Of a stretch of 56,263 bases of DNA, positions 7,305 to 15,642 are shown piece by piece. Source of the stretch: an uncultured Helicobacter sp. (GTDB lineage Bacteria > Campylobacterota > Campylobacteria > Campylobacterales > Helicobacteraceae); assembly GCA_944323645.1 (NCBI GenBank), contig CALUTE010000014.1:1-56263 (forward strand), read 5' to 3'. Under the pieces are notes generated by a model. It saw only the letters and a list, made by a program, of their open reading frames with translations, searched no databases and was not told where the DNA came from. A program made the position numbers and the translations under genes. Positions within the stretch are counted from its first letter, which is position 1. Each line of letters opens with the position of its first letter.

Positions 7305-8636
7305 ATGATAACAGTTCTTGGCGCAAGTTTTTTGTTTGTGTGTGATGAAAGTTTTTGTGTGCTACGTAATGGTGCGGTAGCATATGATGATGGGATTATT
7401 GTTGAGGTAGGTGAGTATAGCGTTCTTGTTGCTAAATATGATGTACCAGATATGACAAAGTTTGCGTTAGATCCTTGTTTTGTGCTAGACTCTGGAGGTG
7501 CTTGTTTTTATCAAGATAGCATTTTGCTCCCTGCTTTTGTCAATGCTCATATACATTTTGAGTTTAGCGCTAATACGACAAGCTTTGATTATGGAAGTTT
7601 TGAAGCATGGCTTAGCAGTGTTATGACGCGGCGTGATAGTGTACTTGCCCAAAATGCAATAGAATCCGCCATTGCAGAGCAGTTAGATTCTGGGGTGGGG
7701 AGTGTTGGGGCTATCTCTAGCTATGGGGGTGATATGCGCACACTTGCTAAAAGTCCGCTCAAAGTTGTGTATTTCAATGAAGTTATTGGCGCAAATCCTG
7801 ATACTATGAAGGCGACTTTATTGGCTTTCAAAGAGCGTTTTTTACGATCTAAAGAGCTTGCTTCAGAACGCTTTTTTCCTGCTATAGCTTTGCATTCTCC
7901 TTATTCAGTACATTATGCCCTTGCGAAAGCTGTTTTGGAATTTGCACAAAGCTTTGCCTGCCAGAAAGGTGTGAATGGTACAAATCTTTGTGAGAATACC
8001 TGCTTTGTTAGCACACATTTTCTAGAATCTGATGCTGAACGTGCGTGGTTAGAAACAAAGAGTGGATGGTTTTATGAATTTTACAAACATACATTAGGAA
8101 TAGTAAATCCAAAACCTTTTTATGATATTGCAGGTTTTATGAAGCTTTTTAAGAATGTGCGAGGGGTTTTTGTACATTGCACTCATTTAAATAAGACAGA
8201 ATCTACCTATCTTTTGGATTCTAAACACAGCATTGTTACCTGTCCTCGCAGTAATCGATTGCTTGGTGGCACCATGCTTGATATTGCTTCACTAGATTCT
8301 AGGATTGTGCAGAATCTAGGAATTGGTAGCGATGGGGCAAGCTCTAATATCAATACTAATATGCTTGATGAGTTGCGCACTGCTCTTTTTGGTATGCGTG
8401 GCGAGCTATGTACCCTTGCCAAAATTTTGTTGCTTGCTGCTACATGTGGAGGTGCTAAGGCATTGGGGCTCAATAACGGCGAGCTTAAAGCAGGTAAAGC
8501 GGCTGATATGGCGCTTTTTACAATACCAAACATTGCACATTCCACGCAGCCAGAAATACATCTAATCACTTTAGCGAAGCAGGTGAGACAACTCTTTATC
8601 AATGGGCAAAGAGTACTGAACAGGACGAATATATAA
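7305..8636 (+). CDS. Aminofutalosine deaminase family amidohydrolase
   Basis: A 443-residue metal-dependent hydrolase of the ATZ/TRZ-like amidohydrolase group. Visible motifs: NAHIHFEFSAN (HxH metal ligands), a later HSPYSVHY, STHFLE, HCTHLN, TCPRSN and GIGSDGASSN (the terminal Asp ligand), then a C-terminal composite domain with GLNNGELKAGKAADMALF. Helicobacter and Campylobacter make menaquinone by the futalosine route, and their member of this group is thought to deaminate 6-amino-6-deoxyfutalosine; assignment here is by family and genus, not proof. The frame is open upstream to 7257, but the ATG at 7305 has AAGGA at six bases and the protein then begins MITVLGASF, normal for the family, so that start was chosen. 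Confidence 0.75.
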   Translation: MITVLGASFLFVCDESFCVLRNGAVAYDDGIIVEVGEYSVLVAKYDVPDMTKFALDPCFVLDSGGACFYQDSILLPAFVNAHIHFEFSANTTSFDYGSFEAWLSSVMTRRDSVLAQNAIESAIAEQLDSGVGSVGAISSYGGDMRTLAKSPLKVVYFNEVIGANPDTMKATLLAFKERFLRSKELASERFFPAIALHSPYSVHYALAKAVLEFAQSFACQKGVNGTNLCENTCFVSTHFLESDAERAWLETKSGWFYEFYKHTLGIVNPKPFYDIAGFMKLFKNVRGVFVHCTHLNKTESTYLLDSKHSIVTCPRSNRLLGGTMLDIASLDSRIVQNLGIGSDGASSNINTNMLDELRTALFGMRGELCTLAKILLLAATCGGAKALGLNNGELKAGKAADMALFTIPNIAHSTQPEIHLITLAKQVRQLFINGQRVLNRTNI

Positions 8637-8670
8637 ACATTCTGTGATATTGCGACTTAGGTCTGTAAGC

Positions 8671-8705
8671 AAAGTATAAGTCTGCTTAAAGCATAATTAT
8701 ACTTT
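8671..8705. promoter_or_regulatory. Nested hairpin before rhpA
   Basis: AAAGTATAA (8671-8679) pairs perfectly with TTATACTTT (8697-8705); inside, TGC and GCA arms around TTAAA form a second stem. The whole ends 25 bases before the rhpA ATG. It could be the terminator of the upstream amidohydrolase gene or a leader structure of the helicase gene. Confidence 0.5.
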
Positions 8706-8730
8706 ATCAAAAATGTAAAGAAAATGTGGA

Positions 8731-10098
8731 ATGCTAGAGAAAAAAACATTTGGTGATTTAGGGCTTAAAAAGTCTGTTTTACGGGGTATTGAGCGTGCTG
8801 GATTCAGTACGCCAAGCCCTATTCAGAGTCAAGCGATCCCTGCTATTTTAAAGGGGGGCGATCTGATCGCACAAGCGCAAACTGGGACAGGCAAGACAGC
8901 AGCGTTTGTGTTGCCCATATTGCATAATCTAAAAAATAGCGGAGAGATTGAGGCGCTTATTATTACACCTACACGCGAGCTTGCGATGCAAATCAGTGAT
9001 GAAGCTTTCAAGCTTGGCAGATTTTGCCATACGCGTACAATCTGTGTCTATGGTGGGCAAAATATTAAACACCAAATTAGCTTTTTAGACAAAAAACCTC
9101 AAGTAATGATAGCCACCCCCGGAAGATTGCTTGACCATTTAAAAAACAATCGCTTGCGCAATTTTACACCCCGAATCGTCGTGCTTGATGAGAGCGATGA
9201 AATGCTTGATATGGGCTTTTTAGATGATATAGAGGAGATTTTTAGTTACTTACCAGAAGAAATGCAGGTTTTGCTTTTTTCAGCGACTATACCAAAGCCT
9301 ATTCAAGAGCTTGCTGATAAAATACTACTAAACCCTACTAATATCAAAATCACTCCCACAGAAGTAACGAATGCAGATATTACTCAGCGTTACTATGTTA
9401 TCAATGAAAATGAGCGCAATGAAGCCATTATCCGCTTACTTGATACACAGAATCCAACTTCTTCTATTATTTTTACTCGCACCAAAAAGGAAGCCGACAC
9501 ACTTAATGCTTTTCTTTGTGCGCAAGGGTATGAGTCGGTTACTTTGCATGGTGATCTAGATCAGCGCACAAGACGTGAAGCAATAATGGCATTTAAAAGT
9601 AAGCGTGTGCAGATTCTAGTTGCTACTGATGTGGCGAGTCGTGGGCTTGATATTAGTGATGTAAGTCACGTTTTTAACTATCATATTCCACTTAATCCAG
9701 AGAGTTATATCCATCGCATAGGGCGCACGGGTAGAGCGGGTAAAAAAGGTGTTGCTATCACGCTTGTAAGTCCGCTTGAATATAAAGAGCTACACAAGAT
9801 TCAAGAAGATGTTGGTGGTAAGCTTGAGCTTTTTGAAGTGCCTATCAATATCACGCAAAAACTTCAAAATCTCCTTGAGATAAAAATTTCCGATAAGGCT
9901 ATAGATTCTTATAGTCAGCTTATCGAGCAAATTGAACCAACCCAGCTTTGCTTAAAACTTTTAACACATTATCTTGAGGGCAACAAGATGAGTATGCCGA
10001 ATTTTATTAGGGATTCTGAACATAGCACACCGCCTTTCAAGCATTCAAAAAAGAATCATCAAAATCGTTCGAAGTCTCGCAAAACATATATAAAGTAA
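8731..10098 (+). CDS. rhpA: DEAD-box RNA helicase RhpA
   Basis: ATP-dependent RNA helicase, 455 residues, the single DEAD-box helicase type of Helicobacter; in H. pylori RhpA works with RNase J in RNA decay and matters for cold growth. Motifs in order: Q motif (GFSTPSPIQSQAIP, from about 24), Walker A AQTGTGKT (49-56), PTREL (80-84), DESD in place of DEAD (153-156), SAT (184-186), RTKKEAD, DVASRGLD and HRIGRTGRAGKKG. The C-terminal tail from about 425 is basic (HSKKNHQNRSKSRK), suited to RNA binding. The ATG is preceded only by GTGG, a poor ribosome site, and by a strong hairpin at 8671-8705, which hints at translational control. IlvE follows 9 bp later. Confidence 0.9.
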   Translation: MLEKKTFGDLGLKKSVLRGIERAGFSTPSPIQSQAIPAILKGGDLIAQAQTGTGKTAAFVLPILHNLKNSGEIEALIITPTRELAMQISDEAFKLGRFCHTRTICVYGGQNIKHQISFLDKKPQVMIATPGRLLDHLKNNRLRNFTPRIVVLDESDEMLDMGFLDDIEEIFSYLPEEMQVLLFSATIPKPIQELADKILLNPTNIKITPTEVTNADITQRYYVINENERNEAIIRLLDTQNPTSSIIFTRTKKEADTLNAFLCAQGYESVTLHGDLDQRTRREAIMAFKSKRVQILVATDVASRGLDISDVSHVFNYHIPLNPESYIHRIGRTGRAGKKGVAITLVSPLEYKELHKIQEDVGGKLELFEVPINITQKLQNLLEIKISDKAIDSYSQLIEQIEPTQLCLKLLTHYLEGNKMSMPNFIRDSEHSTPPFKHSKKNHQNRSKSRKTYIK

Positions 10099-10107
10099 GG
10101 AGTATAT

Positions 10108-11040
10108 ATGAAAGAATCTTCCTATATTTGGAAAAATGGTGAATTGATTGCTTGGAAAGAAGCTACTACCCATGTTTTGAGCCATACTCTACATTATGGT
10201 AATGCGGCTTTTGAGGGGACAAGGGCGTATATGACACCAAGAGGTTTAGCGATTTTTCGATTGCATGAGCATTGCAAACGCTTGTTACATTCGTGCAAGA
10301 TTCTGCGGATCAATTGTCCTTATTCTCTTGATGAGCTTAAGGCGGCACATATTGAACTGCTAAAAGCTAATCGAGCAGATTTTACTAACAATGTGTACAT
10401 TCGCCCATTGGTATATTTAGGCTATGGGGTTATGGGTGTATCACACATTAACGCACCAGTTGAGACAATCATAGCGGCTTGGGAATGGGGTGCATACTTG
10501 GGAGAAGATGGTATCAGTAATGGTATCAAGGTTAAAACTAGCTCCTTTGCGCGCAATCCTGTACGTTCTACTATGGGTAAAGCAAAGGCGGCAGCGAATT
10601 ATCTAAATTCACAAATGGCAAAGTATGAAGCGCTTGCTTGCGGGTGTGATGAAGCGCTTTTGCTTGATGAGAGCGGTTTTGTTGCGGAGGGTAGTGGCGA
10701 ATGTTTTTTTATCGTGCGTGATAACAAGCTTATTACACCACCACACGATTATACTTTAGAGTCTATAACGCAAGCCACTACGATAGAACTTGCAAAAGAT
10801 TTGGGTATAGAAGTTATTGAGCGCAATATCACACGCGATGAGGTATATATTGCCGATGAGGCATTTTTCACAGGAACAGCAGCAGAGATAACACCTATTA
10901 GAGAGATAGATTTTTATTCTATTGGATCTGGTAGTGCTGGCACTATCACGAAGTCGTTGCAAGCGGAATTTGCAAAGCTTATCAATGGTGAAAAAGAGCA
11001 GAATCCAAAATATGCAGAATATCTTACTTTCATCGATTAG
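10108..11040 (+). CDS. ilvE: Branched-chain amino acid aminotransferase
   Basis: A 310-residue fold-type IV, pyridoxal-phosphate enzyme that transfers the amino group between glutamate and leucine, isoleucine or valine. The PLP lysine is K160 in GKAKAAANYLNS, the same position as in E. coli IlvE; other family marks are LHYGNAAFEGTRAY near the N-terminus, EGSGECFFIV and the DEAFFTGTAAEITPIREID segment. Full length for the family. AAGGAG lies at good distance before the ATG, 9 bp after rhpA, so it is probably cotranscribed with the helicase and the SPFH gene. Confidence 0.92.
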   Translation: MKESSYIWKNGELIAWKEATTHVLSHTLHYGNAAFEGTRAYMTPRGLAIFRLHEHCKRLLHSCKILRINCPYSLDELKAAHIELLKANRADFTNNVYIRPLVYLGYGVMGVSHINAPVETIIAAWEWGAYLGEDGISNGIKVKTSSFARNPVRSTMGKAKAAANYLNSQMAKYEALACGCDEALLLDESGFVAEGSGECFFIVRDNKLITPPHDYTLESITQATTIELAKDLGIEVIERNITRDEVYIADEAFFTGTAAEITPIREIDFYSIGSGSAGTITKSLQAEFAKLINGEKEQNPKYAEYLTFID

Positions 11041-11058
11041 ACCACATAAAGGAATACT

Positions 11059-12153
11059 ATGCCTATTGATTTAAATGAACACTTAAGACGCAAAAACCAA
11101 GCCCCTTCGCAAGAGCCAAGTAATGAGCCGCCAAGAGGCAATCGAGATGATGGCAATGGTGGTAGAAAAGGTGGCAATCAAAAAACACCTTTTAACCAAA
11201 ACATAGCTATTCCTCCTATGAATAGCAAACTTGTTGGCACATTTGTGGTGATTGCAGTGCTTATAGTTTTATTTTTGATGGCACGCCCTTTTGTTATTGT
11301 TAATTCTGGAGAAACAGGAATTAAAGCAACGACAGGACGTTACGATCCAAAGCCACTTGATGCCGGAATCCACTTTTTTATTCCGTTTATCCAAAGTGTC
11401 ATTATTGAGGATACAAAGGTGCGTGAGGTTAATTTTTCGCGATCAGATGATATTATGGTTGGTAAAAATCGTGGGATTTTTCGAAACGATGCTATTAGCA
11501 CAATGGATACCGATGGATTACAGGTGCTTGTTGAACTCACGGTAAAATATGCACTTGATAGTGCTAAGGCACCAAAGACAATTGAAGATTGGGGGCTTTC
11601 TTGGCAGGAGAAAATCGTCTATCCTGCGATTCGCGAAGTTGTTTTGAGTGTCATTGGAAACTATCCTGCGCAAGCTCTTCCGGGCAAGCGCTCCGAGATT
11701 GCACAGCTCATCAGCAATGGTATCAAAGACAAAATAGAGCAATATAAAAATCAGCCTGTCAATCTTGTTTCAGTAGAGTTACGAGAGATTGTGCTTCCTC
11801 CAAAGGTGCGTGAGCAGATTGAAGAAGTGCAGAATGCCCGCCAAAAAGCTCAGCGCCGACAACAGGAAGAAGAAGGTGAAGCACGTGCTAATAGAATCAA
11901 AGCGCAAGGTGTGGCGGATGCAAAAATGATAGAGGCAAAGGCGATTGCAGAATCTAATAAAATGGTCGGACAAAGTCTTAGCAACCAACTTATTCAATTG
12001 CGACAGGTTGAAATGCAGGGCAAGTTTAATGAGGCACTTAAAGAAAATAAAGATGCACAGATTTTCTTGTTGCCAGGTGGTGCTGTACCAAATATTTGGG
12101 TTGATAGTAAAAATCCCAAGCAAAATTCTGTCATATCAGGAAATGGGCAATAG
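11059..12153 (+). CDS. SPFH/prohibitin-family membrane protein
   Basis: A 364-residue membrane-anchored protein: a polar N-terminus (about 50 residues, GN-rich), one membrane segment at about 58-76, an SPFH/Band 7 domain (GETGIKATTGRYDPKPLDAGIHFF..., typical of prohibitins) and a long charged coiled coil from about 250 (VREQIEEVQNARQKAQRRQQEEEG) with the usual ARANRIKAQG repeats. Such proteins form large rings that organise the inner membrane and regulate FtsH-type proteases. The H. pylori counterpart is also near rhpA, as far as I recall. The likely topology is N-in with the SPFH domain in the periplasm. Gap to ilvE is 18 bp. Confidence 0.85.
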   Translation: MPIDLNEHLRRKNQAPSQEPSNEPPRGNRDDGNGGRKGGNQKTPFNQNIAIPPMNSKLVGTFVVIAVLIVLFLMARPFVIVNSGETGIKATTGRYDPKPLDAGIHFFIPFIQSVIIEDTKVREVNFSRSDDIMVGKNRGIFRNDAISTMDTDGLQVLVELTVKYALDSAKAPKTIEDWGLSWQEKIVYPAIREVVLSVIGNYPAQALPGKRSEIAQLISNGIKDKIEQYKNQPVNLVSVELREIVLPPKVREQIEEVQNARQKAQRRQQEEEGEARANRIKAQGVADAKMIEAKAIAESNKMVGQSLSNQLIQLRQVEMQGKFNEALKENKDAQIFLLPGGAVPNIWVDSKNPKQNSVISGNGQ

Positions 12154-12159
12154 TGTATT

Positions 12160-12894
12160 ATGACTTGCGAGCAAGAAAAGCAATTTTCTCTGGAGGCGAT
12201 AGAGTGTCTTGATTGGGCAAAGTCTCCGCTTATTCCTGCGGTTGTTCAAGATTTTACAAGCAAAGAGGTGCTTATGTTGGCATTTATGAATAGACAAGCA
12301 CTTACTTTAAGTTTGCAAACAGGGCAAATGCATTATTTTTCACGTTCCAAGAATAGAATTTGGAAAAAAGGTGAAACCAGTGGTCATATTCAGCAGATCA
12401 AGGAAGTATTTTTTGATTGCGATAAGGATGCATTGCTATTTTTAGTACGACAAGCGGGTGCTGCTTGCCATACTGGCAACAAGAGCTGTTTTTTTGAAAA
12501 GATTGATGGGACACTATCAAGCACGTTGCAAACGCCAAAGCATATCAAATCTGCTCAAGAATTCTCCCAACAAATAGTATATGGCATTGTTGATACGCTT
12601 TATCATACGCTTTTAGAGCGCAAGAGTGCTTCACCCGATACTTCTTATACTGCTGCGCTTTATGCGAAAGGAGTAAATGGGTTTGGCAAGAAGATTATTG
12701 AGGAGGCAGGCGAGGTTTTGCTCGCTTTAAAAGATAACGATAAGGAACAAATTGTGTATGAATGTGCCGATTTGTTATATCATATCTTAGTTGCTCTTGC
12801 ATATTACAATATCCACCCAGAACAGGCTGTATGTGAATTACAAAGACGTTTTGGACTTAGTGGTCTTGAGGAAAAAGCTCGGCGTAAAGAGTAG
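12160..12894 (+). CDS. hisIE: Bifunctional HisIE, histidine biosynthesis
   Basis: Catalyses steps 2 and 3 of histidine synthesis. Residues 1-130 are phosphoribosyl-AMP cyclohydrolase (HisI): MLAFMNRQAL, MHYFSRSKNRIWKKGETSGH, DCDKDALLFLVRQAGAACHTGNKSCF with its metal-binding Asp and Cys residues. Residues about 140-235 are phosphoribosyl-ATP pyrophosphatase (HisE): YTAALYAKGVNGFGKKIIEEAGEVLLALKD and ECADLLYHILVAL, the MazG-like EExxE and ExxD helices. The rest of the his pathway is not in the window. H. pylori lacks histidine synthesis, so this gene argues for another Helicobacter. It begins 6 bp after the SPFH gene and is followed after 2 bp by a DUF2393 gene. Confidence 0.93.
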   Translation: MTCEQEKQFSLEAIECLDWAKSPLIPAVVQDFTSKEVLMLAFMNRQALTLSLQTGQMHYFSRSKNRIWKKGETSGHIQQIKEVFFDCDKDALLFLVRQAGAACHTGNKSCFFEKIDGTLSSTLQTPKHIKSAQEFSQQIVYGIVDTLYHTLLERKSASPDTSYTAALYAKGVNGFGKKIIEEAGEVLLALKDNDKEQIVYECADLLYHILVALAYYNIHPEQAVCELQRRFGLSGLEEKARRKE

Positions 12895-12896
12895 AA

Positions 12897-13430
12897 ATGA
12901 GTGAAGTTTTAGGAATTAAGTCGCTTATATTTACAGCAATGCAGCATATTACCCTGCCAGAAATGGCAATTTTTAGCTTGTTTTTCTTGGTATTTGTATT
13001 TATATTTTTTATTTCAGTAATTTTTTGGCGTTATCACATTATCTTTGCAGTATGCTTTGTAATAGAGGGCGCTGTTTTATTTTATACACCTTTTGGTATT
13101 GCATTTATTATGCGTACATTTTTATACCCTATCGAAATACGTCAAGATCGTTTTTCTCCGTTTGTTTATACAAGTGGCTTTAGTTTTGATGTGGAAATTC
13201 GCAATATGGGTAAAATAGCCATAAAAGAGTGTATGCTTACTATTATTCCCCTGCGCCAGAATCCAAAACAAAGCAAAATAATCACCTTGAAAGACACTCT
13301 ATTGCCATTGGCAGGATATACAACAGCCATAAAAGCATATATTCCTTCTGGGAAGACATATCGTTGGAGTGGGATTATTGATAAATATCGGCATAGTGGC
13401 AATTACAAGACCTTGCTTGATTGCCACTAG
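12897..13430 (+). CDS. DUF2393 family membrane protein
   Basis: A 177-residue protein with two membrane segments (about 20-45 and 52-72) followed by an outside domain of about 100 residues, beta-rich (SGFSFDVEIRNMGKIAIKECMLTIIPLRQ). This two-helix plus immunoglobulin-like layout, with a conserved N-x-G-K/S element, is that of DUF2393 proteins confined to Campylobacterota. Function unknown. The ATG overlaps the end region of hisIE (2-bp gap), so it is translated from the same message. Confidence 0.7.
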   Translation: MSEVLGIKSLIFTAMQHITLPEMAIFSLFFLVFVFIFFISVIFWRYHIIFAVCFVIEGAVLFYTPFGIAFIMRTFLYPIEIRQDRFSPFVYTSGFSFDVEIRNMGKIAIKECMLTIIPLRQNPKQSKIITLKDTLLPLAGYTTAIKAYIPSGKTYRWSGIIDKYRHSGNYKTLLDCH

Positions 13431-13706
13431 TTTTTAGAGTCTGCTAAATTTGCATCTTGAATGATCGCTTCTAAGCCATATCTTTTGTAAAGCTTATTTG
13501 GTGATATAGAGGTAACATACTCCAAAAAGCTAAACTCCTTTAAAACAAGGCAAAGCCGAATTCTTTAGTAAATACCACCATAAACTAACATTTGTAAGTA
13601 AAACTTGTTTTGTAGATTGAAATAGCTTCAGGAATTTTGTGTTAGTGATCAAAGAATTGTCATCGTATAGCGCCACGATAAAGGCGCTTACGCTTAAAAA
13701 GAGCTA
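13427..13706 (-). pseudogene. Frameshifted gene remnant of unknown family
   Basis: The spacer between the converging DUF2393 and yccA genes reads as protein on the minus strand in two joined frames. Frame one runs without a stop for 57 codons from 13703 to a TAG at 13530-13532 (for example FIVALYDDNSLITNTKFLKL and NSALPCFKGV). Frame two covers 13564 to a TAG at 13427-13429 (for example FLEYVTSISPNKLYKRYG and AIIQDANLADSKN). A single indel in 13530-13564 would merge them into one chain (...CFKGVSFLEYVT...). No start codon and no recognised family. An open frame this long by chance is possible in one frame but less so in two adjoining ones. Confidence 0.45.
13669..13688. terminator. Hairpin downstream of yccA
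   Basis: AGCGCC (13669-13674), 8-nt loop, GGCGCT (13683-13688). It lies 19 bases after the yccA stop. There is no U-tract on the minus strand, so termination is uncertain; it also overlaps the putative remnant. Confidence 0.3.
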
Positions 13707-14408
13707 TTAGTCATCGTTCATCCCTAGCAGATTCAAAAGATGCACAAAAATATTAAGAAAGTCTAAATAAAGTGCTACAGCTGCTTGAACAGGGCTTGTA
13801 TAAAGTCCTCGCACGATATTTTGTGTATCATAAGCCACATAAAAGCTAAATAGCATTACTGCTGCTCCAGAGATGAGAGCTGAAAAAGGGCTTGAGTGCA
13901 AGAAAAGTATATTGATGATTGAACATACAATAATAACAATAAGAGCTATAAAAAGCGTTTTACCATAGTTTGAGAGATCTGCTTTTGTTTTTAGTGCGAA
14001 GATGCTCATTCCAGCAAAAACGATTGTTGTCATTCCAAGCGCTTGCCATACTGCACTAATCCCCTGTTTGCTTATTACAAGTCCTAGAGAAGGCACAAGC
14101 GTAACGCCAGTAAGAAAAGTAAATACAAAGAGCATTACCACATTGAGCCCTGGTGATGAGCGCAAAAACAACAATCCAAGCAATGCGGCAACTTCCGCAA
14201 CGATAAGTCCGATAAATACGCTCGTATTCATCACAACTTCTATATACATAAAGCCCATAAGCGCACCAATAGTCGCAAGAAGAAGGCTCGCAGCAAAGAA
14301 CTTATAAGTGGTTTTAACAAACCCAACAAGCGCACTTTCGCTTTCAAACGCTCCATATTGAGCATTCTCAAGCCCTTGTGCTTGGTAATTTCTATCATAA
14401 AGTCCCAT
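13707..14408 (-). CDS. Bax inhibitor-1/YccA family membrane protein
   Basis: A 233-residue protein with seven membrane segments and the family's C-terminal YVAYDTQNIVRG and ALYLDFLNIFVHLLNLLG stretches. Bacterial members (YccA) bind the FtsH protease and limit its action on membrane proteins; others behave as proton-sensitive calcium leak channels. The N-terminal 30 residues are polar with NYQAQGLENAQYG. The H. pylori homologue is HP0920, which sits next to carA there; here carA is 24 kb away, so that link is broken. ATG with GGAG nearby (AAGGAGTTTTC before the ATG). Confidence 0.88.
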   Translation of the reverse strand: MGLYDRNYQAQGLENAQYGAFESESALVGFVKTTYKFFAASLLLATIGALMGFMYIEVVMNTSVFIGLIVAEVAALLGLLFLRSSPGLNVVMLFVFTFLTGVTLVPSLGLVISKQGISAVWQALGMTTIVFAGMSIFALKTKADLSNYGKTLFIALIVIIVCSIINILFLHSSPFSALISGAAVMLFSFYVAYDTQNIVRGLYTSPVQAAVALYLDFLNIFVHLLNLLGMNDD

Positions 14409-14475
14409 TGAAAACTCCTTGAATAAAATGACAGGGTATTTTATAATAAAATAAATAATATGTATGTTTATTTTA

Positions 14476-15642
14476 TCAAGACAAGTTGGAATAACTTTGG
14501 TAAATTGCTATTGCTTTTTGTAAGCTTTGAGTAATGATATTCTCACATTGCTCTTGTGTCAGCATATTTGCCGGCGCTGGAATCGATATGTAATGTATGT
14601 CTCTATGTCCCCATTGGTTTTTATCATATTCTGCATAAAGTCCTATGGTTGGTATTTTTAAATTGATTGCTAGATGTGTTGTTCCTGTACTTGGAGAAAT
14701 GAGACAATGCACCATTTTTGTGAGAGCAATAAGATTTTGTAAGTCATTGTTGTTTTGAAAAATTAGCACCTTTAGTGAAGGATCGTAGGATAGTAATGCT
14801 TGCATAAAATCTCTATGTACTTTTGGATAGGTTGCTATAAGCACTTTGAAGTATGATATAGCGCTAAATTTAGCGATAAGATCTAACCAAGCATTTTGTG
14901 GGAGGGTATGGGAATTATTAATATTAAAGGGATTAATCATAACAAGAAACAAGCGTTTGCGTGAAGTGCTATTTTCTACTTGTTGGGGGAGGGTAGAATC
15001 TAGTATGTTAGATTCTAGTTTATAAGAGGTTAGAGTATTTGCAAAGAAGGCTTGTACTTTTTGTGTTGCTATACTACTGGCGCACAACTGTATTTTAGAA
15101 AAATCTAAGGTTGGTATATATTTGTCAAAAAGCTTGGGATTTATTTTGCGCGCAAAATATAGCAACTTGGTCTCATAAGACATATTTTTAAAGACTTTTT
15201 TGGCATAGATTGGAATTGTTTTGGTGCGTAATGAAAAAAGACTTACAAATTTGAGGGCACAAATTATGTGTTTAGCATTGGTTGCTAGACAAAATTGTAA
15301 AAATGTGCTTTTGGCATCTGGAGCAATGAGGTAGTCGCAACAATAAGAATTTATCGTTGCGACTTGCATTTTAGTTTGAGTACTCTTAAGATGGTGGTTA
15401 CATTCTCCAATATCCAAATGCTCATCAATAAATTTGCATTGTTCATAGAGATTTTTACTAAGTGAATTACCAAAGACAATAAGGCGACACTTGTAGATTT
15501 CTTTGAGTGCATAGAGCGTTTTTAAGTATGCTATAGATGTACCAAGTTCTTTTTTCGCGCATACAAACGCTATGGTTTTAGTTCGATGCTCATTGACATT
15601 TTGGACCTTGGCTTTGCTAAAGCTTGAAAAATTCAATGTCAT
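14476..15642 (-). CDS. Glycosyltransferase family 9 (heptosyltransferase-like)
   Basis: A 388-residue GT-B enzyme of the WaaC/WaaF family, expected to add heptose or a related sugar to the lipopolysaccharide core on the inner face of the membrane. Family marks: the N-terminal [26 protein letters not shown] (partly quoted here as [13 protein letters not shown]), the middle [22 protein letters not shown], and the C-terminal [20 protein letters not shown], where the acceptor/donor loop lies, followed by NQWGHRD. The best start overlaps the end of the chemoreceptor gene by 26 bp; no better ATG is found further in. Two AGAATCTA words form an inverted pair within the gene (14995-15016). Confidence 0.8.
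   Translation of the reverse strand: MTLNFSSFSKAKVQNVNEHRTKTIAFVCAKKELGTSIAYLKTLYALKEIYKCRLIVFGNSLSKNLYEQCKFIDEHLDIGECNHHLKSTQTKMQVATINSYCCDYLIAPDAKSTFLQFCLATNAKHIICALKFVSLFSLRTKTIPIYAKKVFKNMSYETKLLYFARKINPKLFDKYIPTLDFSKIQLCASSIATQKVQAFFANTLTSYKLESNILDSTLPQQVENSTSRKRLFLVMINPFNINNSHTLPQNAWLDLIAKFSAISYFKVLIATYPKVHRDFMQALLSYDPSLKVLIFQNNNDLQNLIALTKMVHCLISPSTGTTHLAINLKIPTIGLYAEYDKNQWGHRDIHYISIPAPANMLTQEQCENIITQSLQKAIAIYQSYSNLS

Noticed and set aside
9187-9198. DESD in place of DEAD in the helicase
   Set aside because: A conservative change in motif II that I recall also in H. pylori RhpA; not a sign of lost activity.
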